From Nymphaea colorata (lineage: Eukaryota > Streptophyta > Magnoliopsida > Nymphaeales > Nymphaeaceae), in assembly GCF_008831285.2 (NCBI RefSeq), contig NC_045147.1, positions 14,674,854 through 14,734,853 of the forward strand: DNA of 60,000 nucleotides, read 5' to 3'. The translations under genes and the position numbers were made by a program. The notes beneath the pieces were generated by a model, which worked only from the letters and a program-made list of their open reading frames with translations, was not told the DNA's origin and did not search any database. Positions 47,270-58,598 of the stretch are shown in pieces. How positions within the stretch are numbered: the first letter of the stretch is position 1; the number at the start of each line of letters is the position of its first letter.

Positions 47270-48690
47270 CTCGATCGAAACATAATATCTAATTGGATGA
47301 TTTATAATGTATTAGTTTTTTTTCGAATACTATAAATGATAGCATACACTTCTACAAATAACTTTACTTATGGAATTTTGTAAATCATCAATCAAGTTAA
47401 TTAAACGACTTACAATCAATTCATGTAATTGTTAAGGTTTATTTAGTTCTTGTATGTTATGAACCTTTTCAAAACAGATGTGCGTAACTACTTTCTAAAG
47501 AAAACAAATAAAAAAACACAATAGTTGCATTTTTATGAAGAGCAACATCAATATTATTTCATCTTACTGCCCAGATAGAAGCCAAACCCCTTGCCCTCTT
47601 TGTTCTCACCCCGTTATGCTTCAACTTACATGTCTGGTGATCCTTCATTTAAAGTATAAAAATTTAGCGCCTCGAAAATTCGAAACAAAAAAATAGTCGC
47701 CTACCGGCTCTAGCCCCGATGAGGACCACAATAGCTATATTTTGGCTTGAAAAAAATATGTTTCGCATGACATTTTTGTGAACTTCTAATGCCTTGCATT
47801 TTGAAAGTCGGCCTCATTCAGCTTGAAACTCAGGTTCAGATTTGGATGGCAATTTAAAAATTGGATTGAAATCATAGTCAGGTTATGATATCAGATTTCA
47901 TATTCGGATATGGCTTTTTTTCCGTTCATATTCAAATTTGAATTCATTAACAACGGAAATAATAGATATGCTTTAGTGTATAGTCAATTCAAATCTTATA
48001 GTTTCACTTAATCCTGTAAAAAGGTCTTTCTTATATATAAGAAGGAGGGCCCTCGATCTACGAGCTTAACTTCACTTCAACCAGATTCTGATTTGAATAC
48101 TATTCAATTCGGTTTCAAATAAATGTCCAACAGGCAATATTTGTACATCTTGAAAGTTGGTTATTAACATAGCATAATGTAGTTCTGAATAGTTCGTGTA
48201 TTTACGATTGCATTCACATTCAAATGTAAAAATAAAAGTTGAATTTAGAAACTCGATCACAAACCCTTCTTTTCCCAAAATTTGGCCCGTGACAAAATTT
48301 TCCAAAAGTGATAAAAAGTCCAAGGACTTGCAGAAAGCGAAGTGAATTGTGAAAGGCACCTTTACGAAAATTACACCCTTCACTGTTCTGGTCACTTCTC
48401 TTCCTCCAATCCAATATGAGGTTCATTTCAATACTAATGAATCAATGCCATCTTTTCTTACTTTTTTATTATGAACAATAGCAGTATTTCATTTACTCCA
48501 GCCCTGCATATAACATGATTTCGAATTATTTGAGTTGAAGTTCTTTCTAAACGAAAATATAAATCCTTAGGTTACAGCTTTTTTTACTGTTCCACTACTT
48601 TGGACTGAGTGTAAGTTGGAAAAAAGGTCTTAAAAGTGAGGAATGAAAAGCAAAGATGAAACATATCAGTAAGCTTGCAACAGAAGCAAC
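47270..48690. repeat. Spacer repeat unit A
   Basis: Shares in direct order with 49595-50330: CATAATATCTAA, GATTTATAATGTAT, ATAAATGATAGCATACACTT, TTTAAAGTATAAAAA, and at the end AGTGAGGAATGAAAAGCAAA. Similarity is patchy (about three quarters identical in the matching stretches, by eye), with unit-specific insertions. Confidence 0.65.
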
Positions 48691-48888
48691 TTATGAATGA
48701 AGGAAAGTTTTGTAAGAAGCTGCTGGAAAGCACGAGAACCAGTCCTTTCCCATCTTTAAGTTTTTTTCCTCCATGGGTACAGCGTTTAATAGAAAACAAG
48801 CAAAAAGAAAAAAGAACATTTATGATCAATCAAATCACAAGCACACAACGTACTGTATAACAATAAGGTTGATAAGAATGCACAACAA

Positions 48889-49250
48889 GTTAGCTCAGCT
48901 TGGCTTGAGTTGTGCTTTATGAAATGAGGCCGACTCAATTAACTTGAGTCTGAGCTCAACTTTCGATAAACTAAGTCTGAGGTCAAGCTTAACTCGTTTA
49001 AGTTCACTTGATTGATATATATGTTTTTTAAATAAAAATAAAAACTGCAAGAAGGGTATAAAATTGAAAAAAAAAGTTATCGTTATACTCTTAAAAAATA
49101 AGAAACAAGAAACACACGAGCCCAATTGAGTTTAAACGAGTCAAGCTCTTATAACACAAACTCGACTCGTTTATAACTCGAATTTTATTAACTCAAGGAG
49201 AGTTGGAGCTGACTCCAGTTTATTAGTTGTAGTTGACCGGCTGAGCTAAT
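48889..49250. mobile_element. Candidate small inverted-repeat element
   Basis: TTAGCTCAGC near 48889 is mirrored by GCTGAGCTAA near 49241. The interior is full of GAGTCTGAGCTC, TCAAGCTTAACTCG and GAGTCAAGCTC words, a composition also seen in the relic at 1690-1852. No coding capacity and no certain target duplication. Confidence 0.4.
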
Positions 49251-49594
49251 TATTTATGCTACATGTAGAATGGAGGGTTGCATAGTGGCAGAGCTCCAAG
49301 ACCTGAGGTCATCATTATTTGCCCTGCATCGGTTGTCAACACCAGTAAGTAAGCTTCACGGTAGTTTTAAAGAAGTTGGTGGAGGAAGAACTTGGGGAAG
49401 AAGAAAAGATGGCTACTTAAAAGGCTTACAACAAAGACAAAAGAACACTTGGTTTCTTCTTTCGGGAGTGGATGAGAGTCAGATTCCTGTCCTCTTGCCC
49501 AACTTTTTATTTCGCCATTGTCATTGATTCTGAGCATTTTAGGAGAATTATTCGAGAGCAACTAAAAAGAGATGATTCATATATTCTTCTCCTC

Positions 49595-50330
49595 GATCCA
49601 AACATAATATCTAAGCATGTCTCTCTATCCCTACGCATGATTTATAATGTATAGTTATCTTTCGAATAACATAAATGATAGCATACACTTCAACAAACAA
49701 CTTTGCATATGACATTTTGAAAATAATCATTAAGTTAATTACACGACTTACAGTCACTTCATGTAGTGTTAATGCATGTTTACTTCGTATATGCTATGAA
49801 GCTTTTCAATATAGATACGCACAATTACTTTTTGAAAACAAAAAAACACAATAGTTATATTTTTTGAGTGAGCAAGATCAAAAGCATTTCATCTTACCAC
49901 TTAAATGATGAAAACCATCCCAACCCCTTGTCCTCTTTGGGCACAAGGCAACGTTGTAGGGGAGCCATTCCCGTCACACTTTATCTTCTATGTTAGGTAG
50001 CCCTTTGTTTAAAGTATAAAAAGTTTGCGCATCAAAAATTCAAAATAAAAAATGTCGTCTACCAGCTCTTGCCTCAATGAAAACTACAGATAGGAACACT
50101 AATCTAATAACCTTAACTTTTAACATATATATATATATATAATTATTAAAAATAAGTAAAATTTATAAAGCTGATGTGGGCAGTGCCCACACTAGTCACT
50201 ATGTGCTCGGCCACTCACATGTTCCGGCATCAGATTTTAAAAAGAACCTACCGACAGTAGTTTGGAAAAAGGTGTCTTAAAGTGAGGAATGAAAAGCAAA
50301 GGGAGAACATAATGAATAAGCCTTCGAACG
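49595..50330. repeat. Spacer repeat unit B
   Basis: Second, shorter copy of the unit at 47270-48690, same orientation, offset about 2.3 kb at the left end and 1.7 kb at the right end. The offset difference reflects insertions or deletions in one copy. Confidence 0.65.
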
Positions 50331-50474
50331 AAGCTATGTTCCAAGAAACCGGGTATGCCCGGAAGTCAAAGTCCTTTCGGGTATTGGATCGTATTGTATT
50401 AATGCACAGACCCGTATCCACACGTGTCAAGCCATATGGAACGTGTGGAAGGCCACGTTCAGCACGCGAGCTGC

Positions 50475-51136
50475 GGGTACGCCTGGGCACCGGGACAGGC
50501 CACCGCCGGGTACCCGGTACTCGGCCCGGTCCGGGTCCGGCCGGGTACCGGTACTCGGCCCGCCATGAGCCCGGGCCCGGGCCTTGACAAAAAAGTTTTC
50601 ATGCCAAATTTATCGGGCTCGGCCCGGCCCGGCCCGGGCCTGCCACTGTGATCGGTGGCGGCCCGATAAGCCCGACATGGGTTTTCTTATTTTCTTTCTT
50701 AAAAAAAAATGAACTTAGAGAATTAGGAACTTAGGGTTATGAGTTAAGTTTTCTTTTCCTCTTTTGTTTCATTAAGAAATTTCATCGCCGCGAGCTCGAG
50801 AGTGCCTTCTCTAGTCTTTCTCAATGGCCATCGCCCCTAGGCTGCCTCCTCCGGTCCTCCCGTCGGTCGCCGCCATCGCACAACTGCTCTACTTGCTTCA
50901 TCGTCGGTTGCATCGAGTGCTCCTCGAGAGGACTACTTTCTACTGGTTGGTGTTGTTCTTGTTTTTGTTATTCTAGTAAGTGCACATGGTTTACGAAGCC
51001 TGATGCTTGATATTACATGGGCCCGACCCGACTCGTTTAGAAACGGGCTGGGCCTCGGACCAGTCTGTTTTGAATGCCGGGCTTTGATTTTTTCATTTTT
51101 AACGGACCGGGCCGGGCCGGTCCGATGCCCAGCCTT
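50475..51136. mobile_element. Candidate GC-rich nonautonomous element
   Basis: The two ends carry inverted CTGGGCACCGGG (about 50483) and CCGATGCCCAG (about 51122), with CGGGCC-rich subterminal arms and a less GC-rich centre. AGCTGC stands just outside both ends (50469-50474 and 51137-51142), a possible target duplication. No transposase frame was recognised. Confidence 0.45.
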
Positions 51137-51779
51137 AGCTGCCGGCGACTGGCAAGCAGTCAGTCTCTCGCCTTTTCGGGTCGGATCGGTTGAGAGCGAA
51201 ATCCGGCCTCCTCCCCGCAGCTGTAGCCGCCGGGAATGATGACAAAATGATCGTGCCGCAGGGTACGGCCTCTGAGCGCATCCGCCGACTCAGGCCCGAT
51301 GTGATGGGCAACCCCATGGGCCGACTCGACTAAGACTGGGCTTGGGGCGCGTCCGGTCTCTGGACTCGGCTGGGATCAACCAGCGCCTTGGCCAAGCCCA
51401 GCTTATCTGTAACGACCCAACTCAATTTTTTAGTTTGGGTTTTGGTTCGGCATGTTTCGATTCTCTCCCCATTTTACCGTTTTAGTTACAGTTTGAAAAA
51501 TCGTAGGAAATATGTAAACAACCATTTTAACAACTGTTTTTATAAGTTTTTAAGATTGCTCCTGAAAAATAATGATCAAACCCACTCTTATGCTTCTGTT
51601 CTTGTTTTATTTGGTCAGAAATTGGTCCCTTAACAATTTTGTTTTCAACTTGAAAAAAAAAAAAGATAAAAACCAACACAATCAACCGATTTTTTCTCAC
51701 AATTTTGTTTTCAACTTGAAAAAAAAAAAAAAACAACACTCACAAATTTAAACAAGAGACGGATCTTTTGAAGTGCCAC

Positions 51780-52075
51780 ATTGTTGCCTCGATCACTTGC
51801 AAACCCATATCGCTCCTCGACTTGGGATACGACATCCAAATATGAATCATGTGATTTGATCCATTCAAGACTCGTCCAGATAAACGTGCCGGTATAGCGG
51901 TTGAAAGAAAATCTCAGGTCACTTCTAAATGGTCAATGTTTTGGACTTAGTTAAGTATCCCTTAGGTTTGAACTTTTAACTTCTACGGGAAATTCATTTC
52001 ACATTGTTCCTTCATTCATTAGGAGATCAGGGCAGTCGAGTTGCTTTTGTCCTCTCTAGCCCAGCCGGATGAGTT
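51780..52075. repeat. Third copy of DRP4-cluster spacer
   Basis: CTCGACTTGGGATACGACAT followed by CCAAATATGAATCATGTGAT, and then AAGTATCCCTTAGGTTTGAA through TTCATTCATTAGGAGATCAG and CCTCTCTAGCCCAG, match 42930-43020 and 43640-43770 in the same order. The intervening 600 bases are missing. No DRP4 coding sequence follows it here. Confidence 0.8.
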
Positions 52076-52136
52076 TTAATTTTGAATTTTTTTAAAAATG
52101 ATGTAAATAATTTCTTGAAAAATAGAAAGAAAATTC

Positions 52137-52460
52137 CTATATGATCAGGCTTGGATCGTATCGATAAGAAGCCGACCCAACGTATATTTTCACCAATACA
52201 CGTTGTAGCCAGTCTACATTTTGAATGTTAGGAGTGTAACAGTTGGGGTTAAGGGCTGGTAATTGTAGCCAGTCTACATTTTGAATGTTAGGAGTGTCAA
52301 CTCTCTCTGCTGCAAAAGAGAGATCACCGATATACAAGTCATCTTGAAGCCACAAAAACAAGCATCTTACCTTAGAGGGAAGGGTCGAGCCTTGGCTGCT
52401 AGCCGCTGCTTGTAATTGGGAATCAATCACTAGCAGCCCAACGATCAGTTTGTTGGACAT
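52137..52460 (-). other. Unrecognised short open frame with an internal duplication
   Basis: A 107-codon frame (starts MSNKLIVGLLVIDSQLQAAA). I recognise no family. Its C-terminal part is a product of a direct duplication: GTAGCCAGTCTACATTTTGA followed by ATGTTAGGAGTGT occurs at 52205-52237 and again at 52265-52297. Whether it is translated is unknown; it could be chance. Confidence 0.25.
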
Positions 52461-53679
52461 TTCGAGGCCAGAAAGCTAAGATATAGGAAGCTAAGATGTA
52501 GGCACGAGATGACACAAACGCTAAGGTAAGACTGAGTAGGCAAAGTTGCAACCAGTGAAACAGTAGGTTTCTTCATGAACAAAGGTAAAAAAGAAAAGAA
52601 AGAGCCAGTTTCTTGAGCTAGACAAGGTGAAAAGCCTAGCTTTCTGGACGGAAACTTCCAAAAAGAGATGGATATGAAACGAATCTGAAAAGCTGGTGGA
52701 TCTTTTGATTTGCGAGTCCGACTTATGGTGGGATGAGAACTCGTGCTGCTTTATTTTTATACGAAGAGAAGAGAAGATGGGTTCCTTTGTATCCACAATA
52801 TTGCTCTTGGAAGGTTGCCCTTGTTATGCATGGAGAATCATGTTATTAGAATATTGTGATCCCATCGTTTATTATCCAGGGAACTAGCACCCACAAAATT
52901 CAAACCAATGACATACCTTCTGTGTGAGCACACCTCTGACCAGTTATGTTATGTTCTTCGAGACAATTTTATAAACATATTTATAAAACACAACGTTTCT
53001 ATTTCCAAATATACTCCAAGTTATCAAATTCAAAGTACAATGAGCTGAGTCAGAAAAACTTAATTTAAAAGCAAACCATCTCATCTCTAAAGCTCACCTG
53101 ACATAGCCAACTAATAGAGCTCAAGTTGTATCTTTCCCTATAGATGGCTCTTACTGTAACAACTAGGGGCAGAGCTAAAATTTTTTCATAAGGAAGACCG
53201 AATTAATGTTTCTAAATTTTGACTAAGGCTGAAGTATCATTTTACAAATAAAATTCTATAAAACAAATGAAATTTTCTAAAATTTTACATGTAATTTAAA
53301 AAAAAATTAAAATAGGGCCAAGGCCCAAGCTGGCCCTATCTTGGCTCTGCCTTGGTAACAATGATTTGTTTATATTGTGAGTGTAATTTCATCAATATAC
53401 TGTAATTGCAGAGTGGCCATGTGGGCTGTCGCCCTCTCATATAATTTATTTGTTTACATATTGGTTGTCTCCAACTATTTGTTTAACATCTTGCAATCAT
53501 TATTATGTATTTGAAGGATGTAAGCTTTTTTTGAAATTAATGCTCTCACGCCAAAATTTATGGTTCTGCCATTGTAAGTTTTCCTCTCTCGCTTCTGCAG
53601 TCTGTATGGCTCTAATAGCGGAGCCAGAAGTACAAATTAAAAGACAAATACTAAAAAAAAAAGAATACCATCTTTCCGT

Positions 53680-53683
<4 letters not shown>

Positions 53684-53716
<33 letters not shown>

Positions 53717-53756
53717 ATATATATATATACATACAGAGAGAGAGAGAGAGAAAGAA
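53684..53756. repeat. Palindromic microsatellite (CT)n-TATA-(GA)n
   Basis: A CT run of about 25 bases, then GTATATATATATATATACATAC, then a GA run of about 18 bases. The two outer runs are complementary, so the tract could fold into a long hairpin. It is a simple repeat, not a gene. Confidence 0.9.
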
Positions 53757-54290
53757 AGTACTCTATGACTCCCGGACGCTTTCAAGTTTTTCATGGGGGG
53801 GCATGTTGTTTACACCACTGATGATCTTAGATCTAGAAAATGTGATCACTTAACAAGTTTATGCATATTGGCAAACTTATATCTTCATGGATAACTGATC
53901 GTAGTGAAGCAAATTAATTAGGGTTTTTCACAGTTGCGTGCACGCAACAAGTATACATCAAAGGAGGGTTTGGGTGATTTTGAATTTTTTTTTAAAAAGT
54001 AATGGCCATTTCAGACTGCGTCACGATCATTCCTAACCTTTTTAAATAGTTTCCTTTTGTATTTTAATGATGCGACTATGGTCATTGCACACTCAATCTC
54101 GTGCCCGCAGGGGTATACACAACCACCACGCAAATAACTGAGACTAAAATTGTGCACAATGTTCGTGCACAGGGGAATCCACATAACCACCGAGCGAATT
54201 AATGGAACTAAGAATATAGAAACAAAATCCAGCACCCAAGCGATGAATTAAACTGTGCACTTTTTTCTCAAAGGCTGTCTTTTACTCTAA

Positions 54291-55061
54291 GGCCACGTTT
54301 GATGGCCTGGATTTTTTCATAGGGAAGATTTTTTCAAGGGAAAAAATCCAGGGTAAGTTTACCTAAGGTAAAGTTTCCTTCTTCCATGCCATGTTTGATG
54401 GCCTGGAAATCTTTTTCAAGGTAAAAAATTCAGTGTTCGTCGTCTTGGTGAGGGGAGAAGGTGAAGCCGGACATCCCTCACCTCCCCTTACAGCCACACT
54501 GCACTCACCGCCATCACTGCTGCCACGCCATGGATATGGCTGGTCATGGGACGCGTCTGCGCCAGATCCCTGCTTGCCGGAGGTAAGTACAACCGAATGG
54601 GCTGCGTTGAGCTCTCCCAACTCCAGTGTGCATATGGTAGGAAAGGGGAGGAGGAAGAAGAGGAAGAATGAGTGAAGTGTGGGCCGCCGTGCAGTGGCCC
54701 TTGCCTCTTTCCTCTCCCTTCCACTATTAGTGGATACGGCCCTCCCTCCACCCTCCCTTATCCTTATGCGGCTGGTGTTGGCATCCATCAGTGCCAGCGT
54801 TGCCATGGAAGAGGTCTTGCGCTCCCTCTCGGCTTTTCACAGCGCCCTTCTTCTCCGTCGCCCTTCCTAATGGGCAGGAAAAAAATCCACGGAAAAAAGT
54901 CGGACCTCTGAAGGTCCGACTTTTTTCCGGGGTAAAGTTACCCCTATCGTACTGTTTTTGCAGGGGAAAATTTCCTGCGTTTGATATGCTTGTGAAAAAC
55001 CGTACAAAAACGGTAAATTTCATCCCATGCACAGTAATATCTGCGCGCATCAAACGTGGCC
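54291..55061. mobile_element. PIF/Harbinger-type nonautonomous element, 771 bp
   Basis: The left end GGCCACGTTTGATG (54291) and right end CATCAAACGTGGCC (to 55061) are perfect 14-bp inverted repeats. TAA directly flanks both ends (54288-54290 and 55062-55064), the 3-bp TWA target duplication typical of PIF/Harbinger. Inside, the left terminus is partly repeated (CATGTTTGATGGCCTGGAAA at about 54391), and there is a perfect 18-bp stem with a 4-base loop at 54890-54929. The frames inside show no transposase or nuclease motif, so it would need enzymes in trans. Confidence 0.85.
54890..54929. repeat. Perfect 18-bp hairpin inside the PIF/Harbinger element
   Basis: CGGAAAAAAGTCGGACCT at 54890-54907 and AGGTCCGACTTTTTTCCG at 54912-54929 are exact reverse complements around the loop CTGA. 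Confidence 0.9.
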
Positions 55062-55237
55062 TAATAGAAAAAAGTGGTCATCAATTCCTTGCAATTTTGA
55101 ATTTGGGAATCGAATTCTCAGATGCCCATGATCCCTCAACTCCCTATCTTAGAGCATTAAGGGATCCAGGATGCATCCGCATATTTTCTGTCAAATTGCA
55201 TTAAAAAAAAAAAAACTAACGATAACCAATCTAGATT

Positions 55238-57968
55238 AATTAATAATTGAAGATGTTGAATTTCCTTGCCAGATAGTACCTCTTTTTATGATTGAAGAGT
55301 GGGCTTGTCCCATAACAAAAGAAGAAACATCATGGAGCTGGCAGTTCTACGTGGTTGCACTGCTGCAGTCGAGTCCACAGTTGCCAGTTTCAGTGATGTA
55401 GGATGGCTCGGCATGATGAGTATCAGAGTTCATGAATTGGACGGGATGTATGACCATCCAAGTTTACCTATGGCTGGAGATACTTGGAAACTTCTGGAGC
55501 TGCAGTGTCACTCTAAACTTTGCAGCAAAACGCATTCTATCGAAGGTTTATTTCTGCAACATTGGGCACCATTTCTGCAACATTTACCTGGGCTTTTTTC
55601 CTGGTTGTGGTCCTGCTCTTACTGTTCTTATTTTCTTCCAGAGTGTTCTGAGTTTCCTTTCTCTTCTCAAGCGAATTGATCGCCTCTTGCAGTTTGACAG
55701 GTCTTCTTTTGTAAACGCTTTGATATTGATCTTTTGCATTCACTGAATCCTTTGGGATGAAATGCTCAGTCATATGATATGAACACCTTTCTATCAGGTT
55801 GATGCCAAGCTATAATGGGATTTTGACACTAAATTGCATCCGGACACTGACACAAATTGCGCTGAAGCTCTCTGTTGCTGTGCCTCTTGTGAGTTTGATT
55901 TCATATTTTACATGTTCTTTTGGATTCTGCTACTAAACTGCCTCTTCCTTGCATTCCAAGGACCGTGTTGTAGAACTCATAAGACCATTCCAGAATGTGG
56001 CTTTATGGCAAATTCGAACAGAAGCAAGCAGAGCGCTCCTTGATCTAGAGTTTCATGGAAAAGGCCTCGATGATGCCTTGATTTTGTTTATGCAATTCAT
56101 AGACAAAGAGCCATCTCTGAGAGGTAATGGACCCCTTGTTTATGCTTAGCTGTCCCCAACCCCATTATCCAAGGTTAACTTGTTTTGCACTGCAGGGCAA
56201 GTTAAGCTAGCAAGGCATGTCCTGCGTATGTGTCAGTCGATTTGTGCATTTGGATCCTGTGATACCGTAAAGAGCACTACTCTTATTGGACTATTGCGTC
56301 ATCTTGGGTGTTTAAAGGCCTTCAATAATGTCTTCCTTCGCCATCAGTTATTCTGCATATTGCACACACTTGCAGGAAGGTAAGCATGAAATATACTGTA
56401 ATGAGACTGTTATGTCATAGGAAGAATTGTATATGCAATATATTGAAGCTAATTCGTTTTTATTACTTGGAGAGCATAAGCTATTTTTGAATGGAAAGTC
56501 CTGCAATATTTTCAAAATATTGCCAAACAGTATTTCTCGCATCTTTGTATATTTCTTTAGCTTATGTTTCCGTTTTTTTTTGTTATTTTCAGATTTTAAA
56601 AGCTATTTTGAATCTTCATCAACGTACTTCTAAGAAAATTAATATAGAATTATTAATTTAATTGTTTTCGATTTTTTTATTATATATTCAAAATTTTCCT
56701 AGAAAAAGATTATGGAAAAATGCCCAAGAACAAGCTTGCCCATAAGGACCTGTGAACTATTTTTATGGGTAAGTCACTGTCACGTGAATCATGGGTTTTC
56801 AAAGATTTTGGAACGACACTCAAATGAGATGAGGGCTTTTTCAATCTCTGTTTGAAGTGTTTGTAACAGCGAGTCCCTGTTGATTCTGCGTTTGGTTTCT
56901 TTTTTCAGGCCTCCCACACTTTATGGTGTTCCCAGGGTTGCTGTGCACCCTATGCCGCCGGATCCAGAAAGCTGTAGCGAACCACAGATTAGACCATCGA
57001 TGCTAAAATTAAAAATTTCAAACCCACAAGATCCGCCACCTCCTGAATTGACTGTAGTCTCATCGGAGGCATGCCATTCTGCTGAAACAAACAAGGAAGC
57101 AGAAGCAGTATCTAATGGAACTGAGCGCAGGTTGCCTGTGGTAAAAATTCGAGTTAAACAGAACTCTATAATTCCTAGAGTTGACACGGAGCATCTGATG
57201 GAAAACTCTCAAGGAAGGCCAATTGAAGTGGATTTGGCAGGTAGCAGCTCAGCATCGGTAGATGCCCCTGTGAGAATCATGAGCGAGCCTGTCAGCATAA
57301 GCAATCAAATTGTTGAAGAGGTAAACTCTTCACATGACCATGGATCCCGGATGACTGCTAGTGTTGGGAGTGCAAAGTTTGTCAAAGAGGAAGACATCGG
57401 AAAGGAGTTGCAATGCACTGCCGATTCGAAGGGAGTGGTGTTGGTGGACTCGAAGAGGGTCGCATTGGAGGACCGGTCGTCACCTAGCACCAAGAATGAT
57501 GATGTCGAAAGAGAAGCGGAGGGGTATGCAGCTATGCATGCAGACACTGTTCAGGTCAACAATCCCAGTAGAAGTTCAGACATGCACGATAGCATGGAGA
57601 TAAATTGTTTACAGCAGAAATCAGACTTGAAGGTGAAGGTGAAGAAGAAAGAGAAGGAGGGGAGGCGGAAGCGTGATGACCCTGAGTATTTGAAGAGGAA
57701 ACGTCTGAAAAAAGAGAAAAGACGAAGTGAGAAAGAGAAGGCAAAGTTGGGGAACAAAGAAGCAAACAAAGGGGAAAATGTTTCAGCTGCTGTGGCAAGT
57801 GTTAAATATGCCAAATTGCAGACGACGAATCCTGCTGCGGTTGAACATAGACCAACAAACGTTGCGGAAACTAAAGTGGAGGCTTCTGAAGTTGGTAGTT
57901 CATTGCCTAAAATCCGACTCAAATTCAAGGGTCGAAATATAATTAGTCAGTCACAGCCAGATCTATAA
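55238..57968 (+). pseudogene. Second, internally deleted copy of TAF2 (exon 13 fused to intron 20, then exons 21-25)
   Basis: The copy starts in TAF2 intron 12 (equivalent to about 19966). Exon 13' runs from 55298 and is cut at about 55539. It has a 27-bp in-frame deletion and a 1-bp insertion that shifts the frame, then joins the tail of intron 20 (equivalent to about 38325) in place of exons 14-20. Exons 21'-25' are complete with splice sites: 55642-55700, 55798-55888, 55961-56123, 56196-56379, 56909-57968. They total 1557 nt, a whole number of codons. So the last 518 residues of TAF2, including the lysine-rich tail, remain readable, but no promoter or N-terminal half is present. It is a truncated pseudogene unless a new promoter drives a C-terminal product. 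The last exon differs from the parent by about ten substitutions and one codon insertion. Confidence 0.92.
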
Positions 57969-58400
57969 GGCTGGATGGGTCGGGTTTAGCGCCAGTTTTG
58001 CTAGTCAACTTATTTCTTGCTTGTTTTTTCATTTGTCAAGCAAACCGATCGCATCTTTGATCCTCGAGGTTGCTGGCAGAGCCTCTGTATCAATTCCATT
58101 GTAGTGTATCCACGAACCAAAGGGAAAAGAAAAGGCAGATGTTTTTCCCCAAAATGGTGTAGTTGAACATTTATCTCAGATTCTCTTGTAACTCAGGCGG
58201 TTACCAAATTGATGTAAAGCGTTGTAATTCCTTGTAAATTTTTATTTCATTTAAGAATGTCTATACCAGCTTGCCTTTTTTGGACGGTTTGTAATATCAG
58301 TTGTCGGCAAATGGGTGAGAACATGATAGATAAGCAAGCACACGAGCAGATCTATACGTTTCAACTGACTAGTTCGCATTTTCTTGGTCAAACTGTTGTA
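57969..58400 (+). repeat. Duplicated TAF2 3' flank
   Basis: Nearly identical to 40762-41195. At 58402 it switches to sequence equivalent to about 43722 beside the DRP4 gene, skipping the 2.5 kb that holds the inverted DRP4 pseudogene in the first block. Confidence 0.88.
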
Positions 58401-58402
58401 AA

Positions 58403-58556
58403 CATTAGGAGATCAGGGCACTCGACTTACATTGGAGCAAGTGTACTACCCATGTTCGCAATTGGATTTTGGAGAGTATTATCTCATGTTATTGAAGAGT
58501 GTTGATATAGGGTTAAGAGCAGCCGCTATCCACACCAAGTGAACCGATTTAGTCTC

Positions 58557-58598
<42 letters not shown>

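Larger units (their letters stand above)
46830..54287. other. Gene-poor intergenic region
   Basis: No convincing gene in 7.4 kb. It contains a pair of diverged direct repeats (47270-48690 and 49595-50330), a candidate small element (48889-49250), a GC-rich candidate element (50475-51136), a spacer segment shared with the DRP4 cluster (51780-52075), an unexplained short minus-strand frame (52137-52460) and a palindromic microsatellite (53684-53756). Confidence 0.6.

Noticed and set aside
55299-55679. New chimeric gene at the TAF2 copy
   Set aside because: The frame shifts at the 1-bp insertion in exon 13' and then reads retained intron 20 sequence to a stop; no promoter or partner exon is evident.
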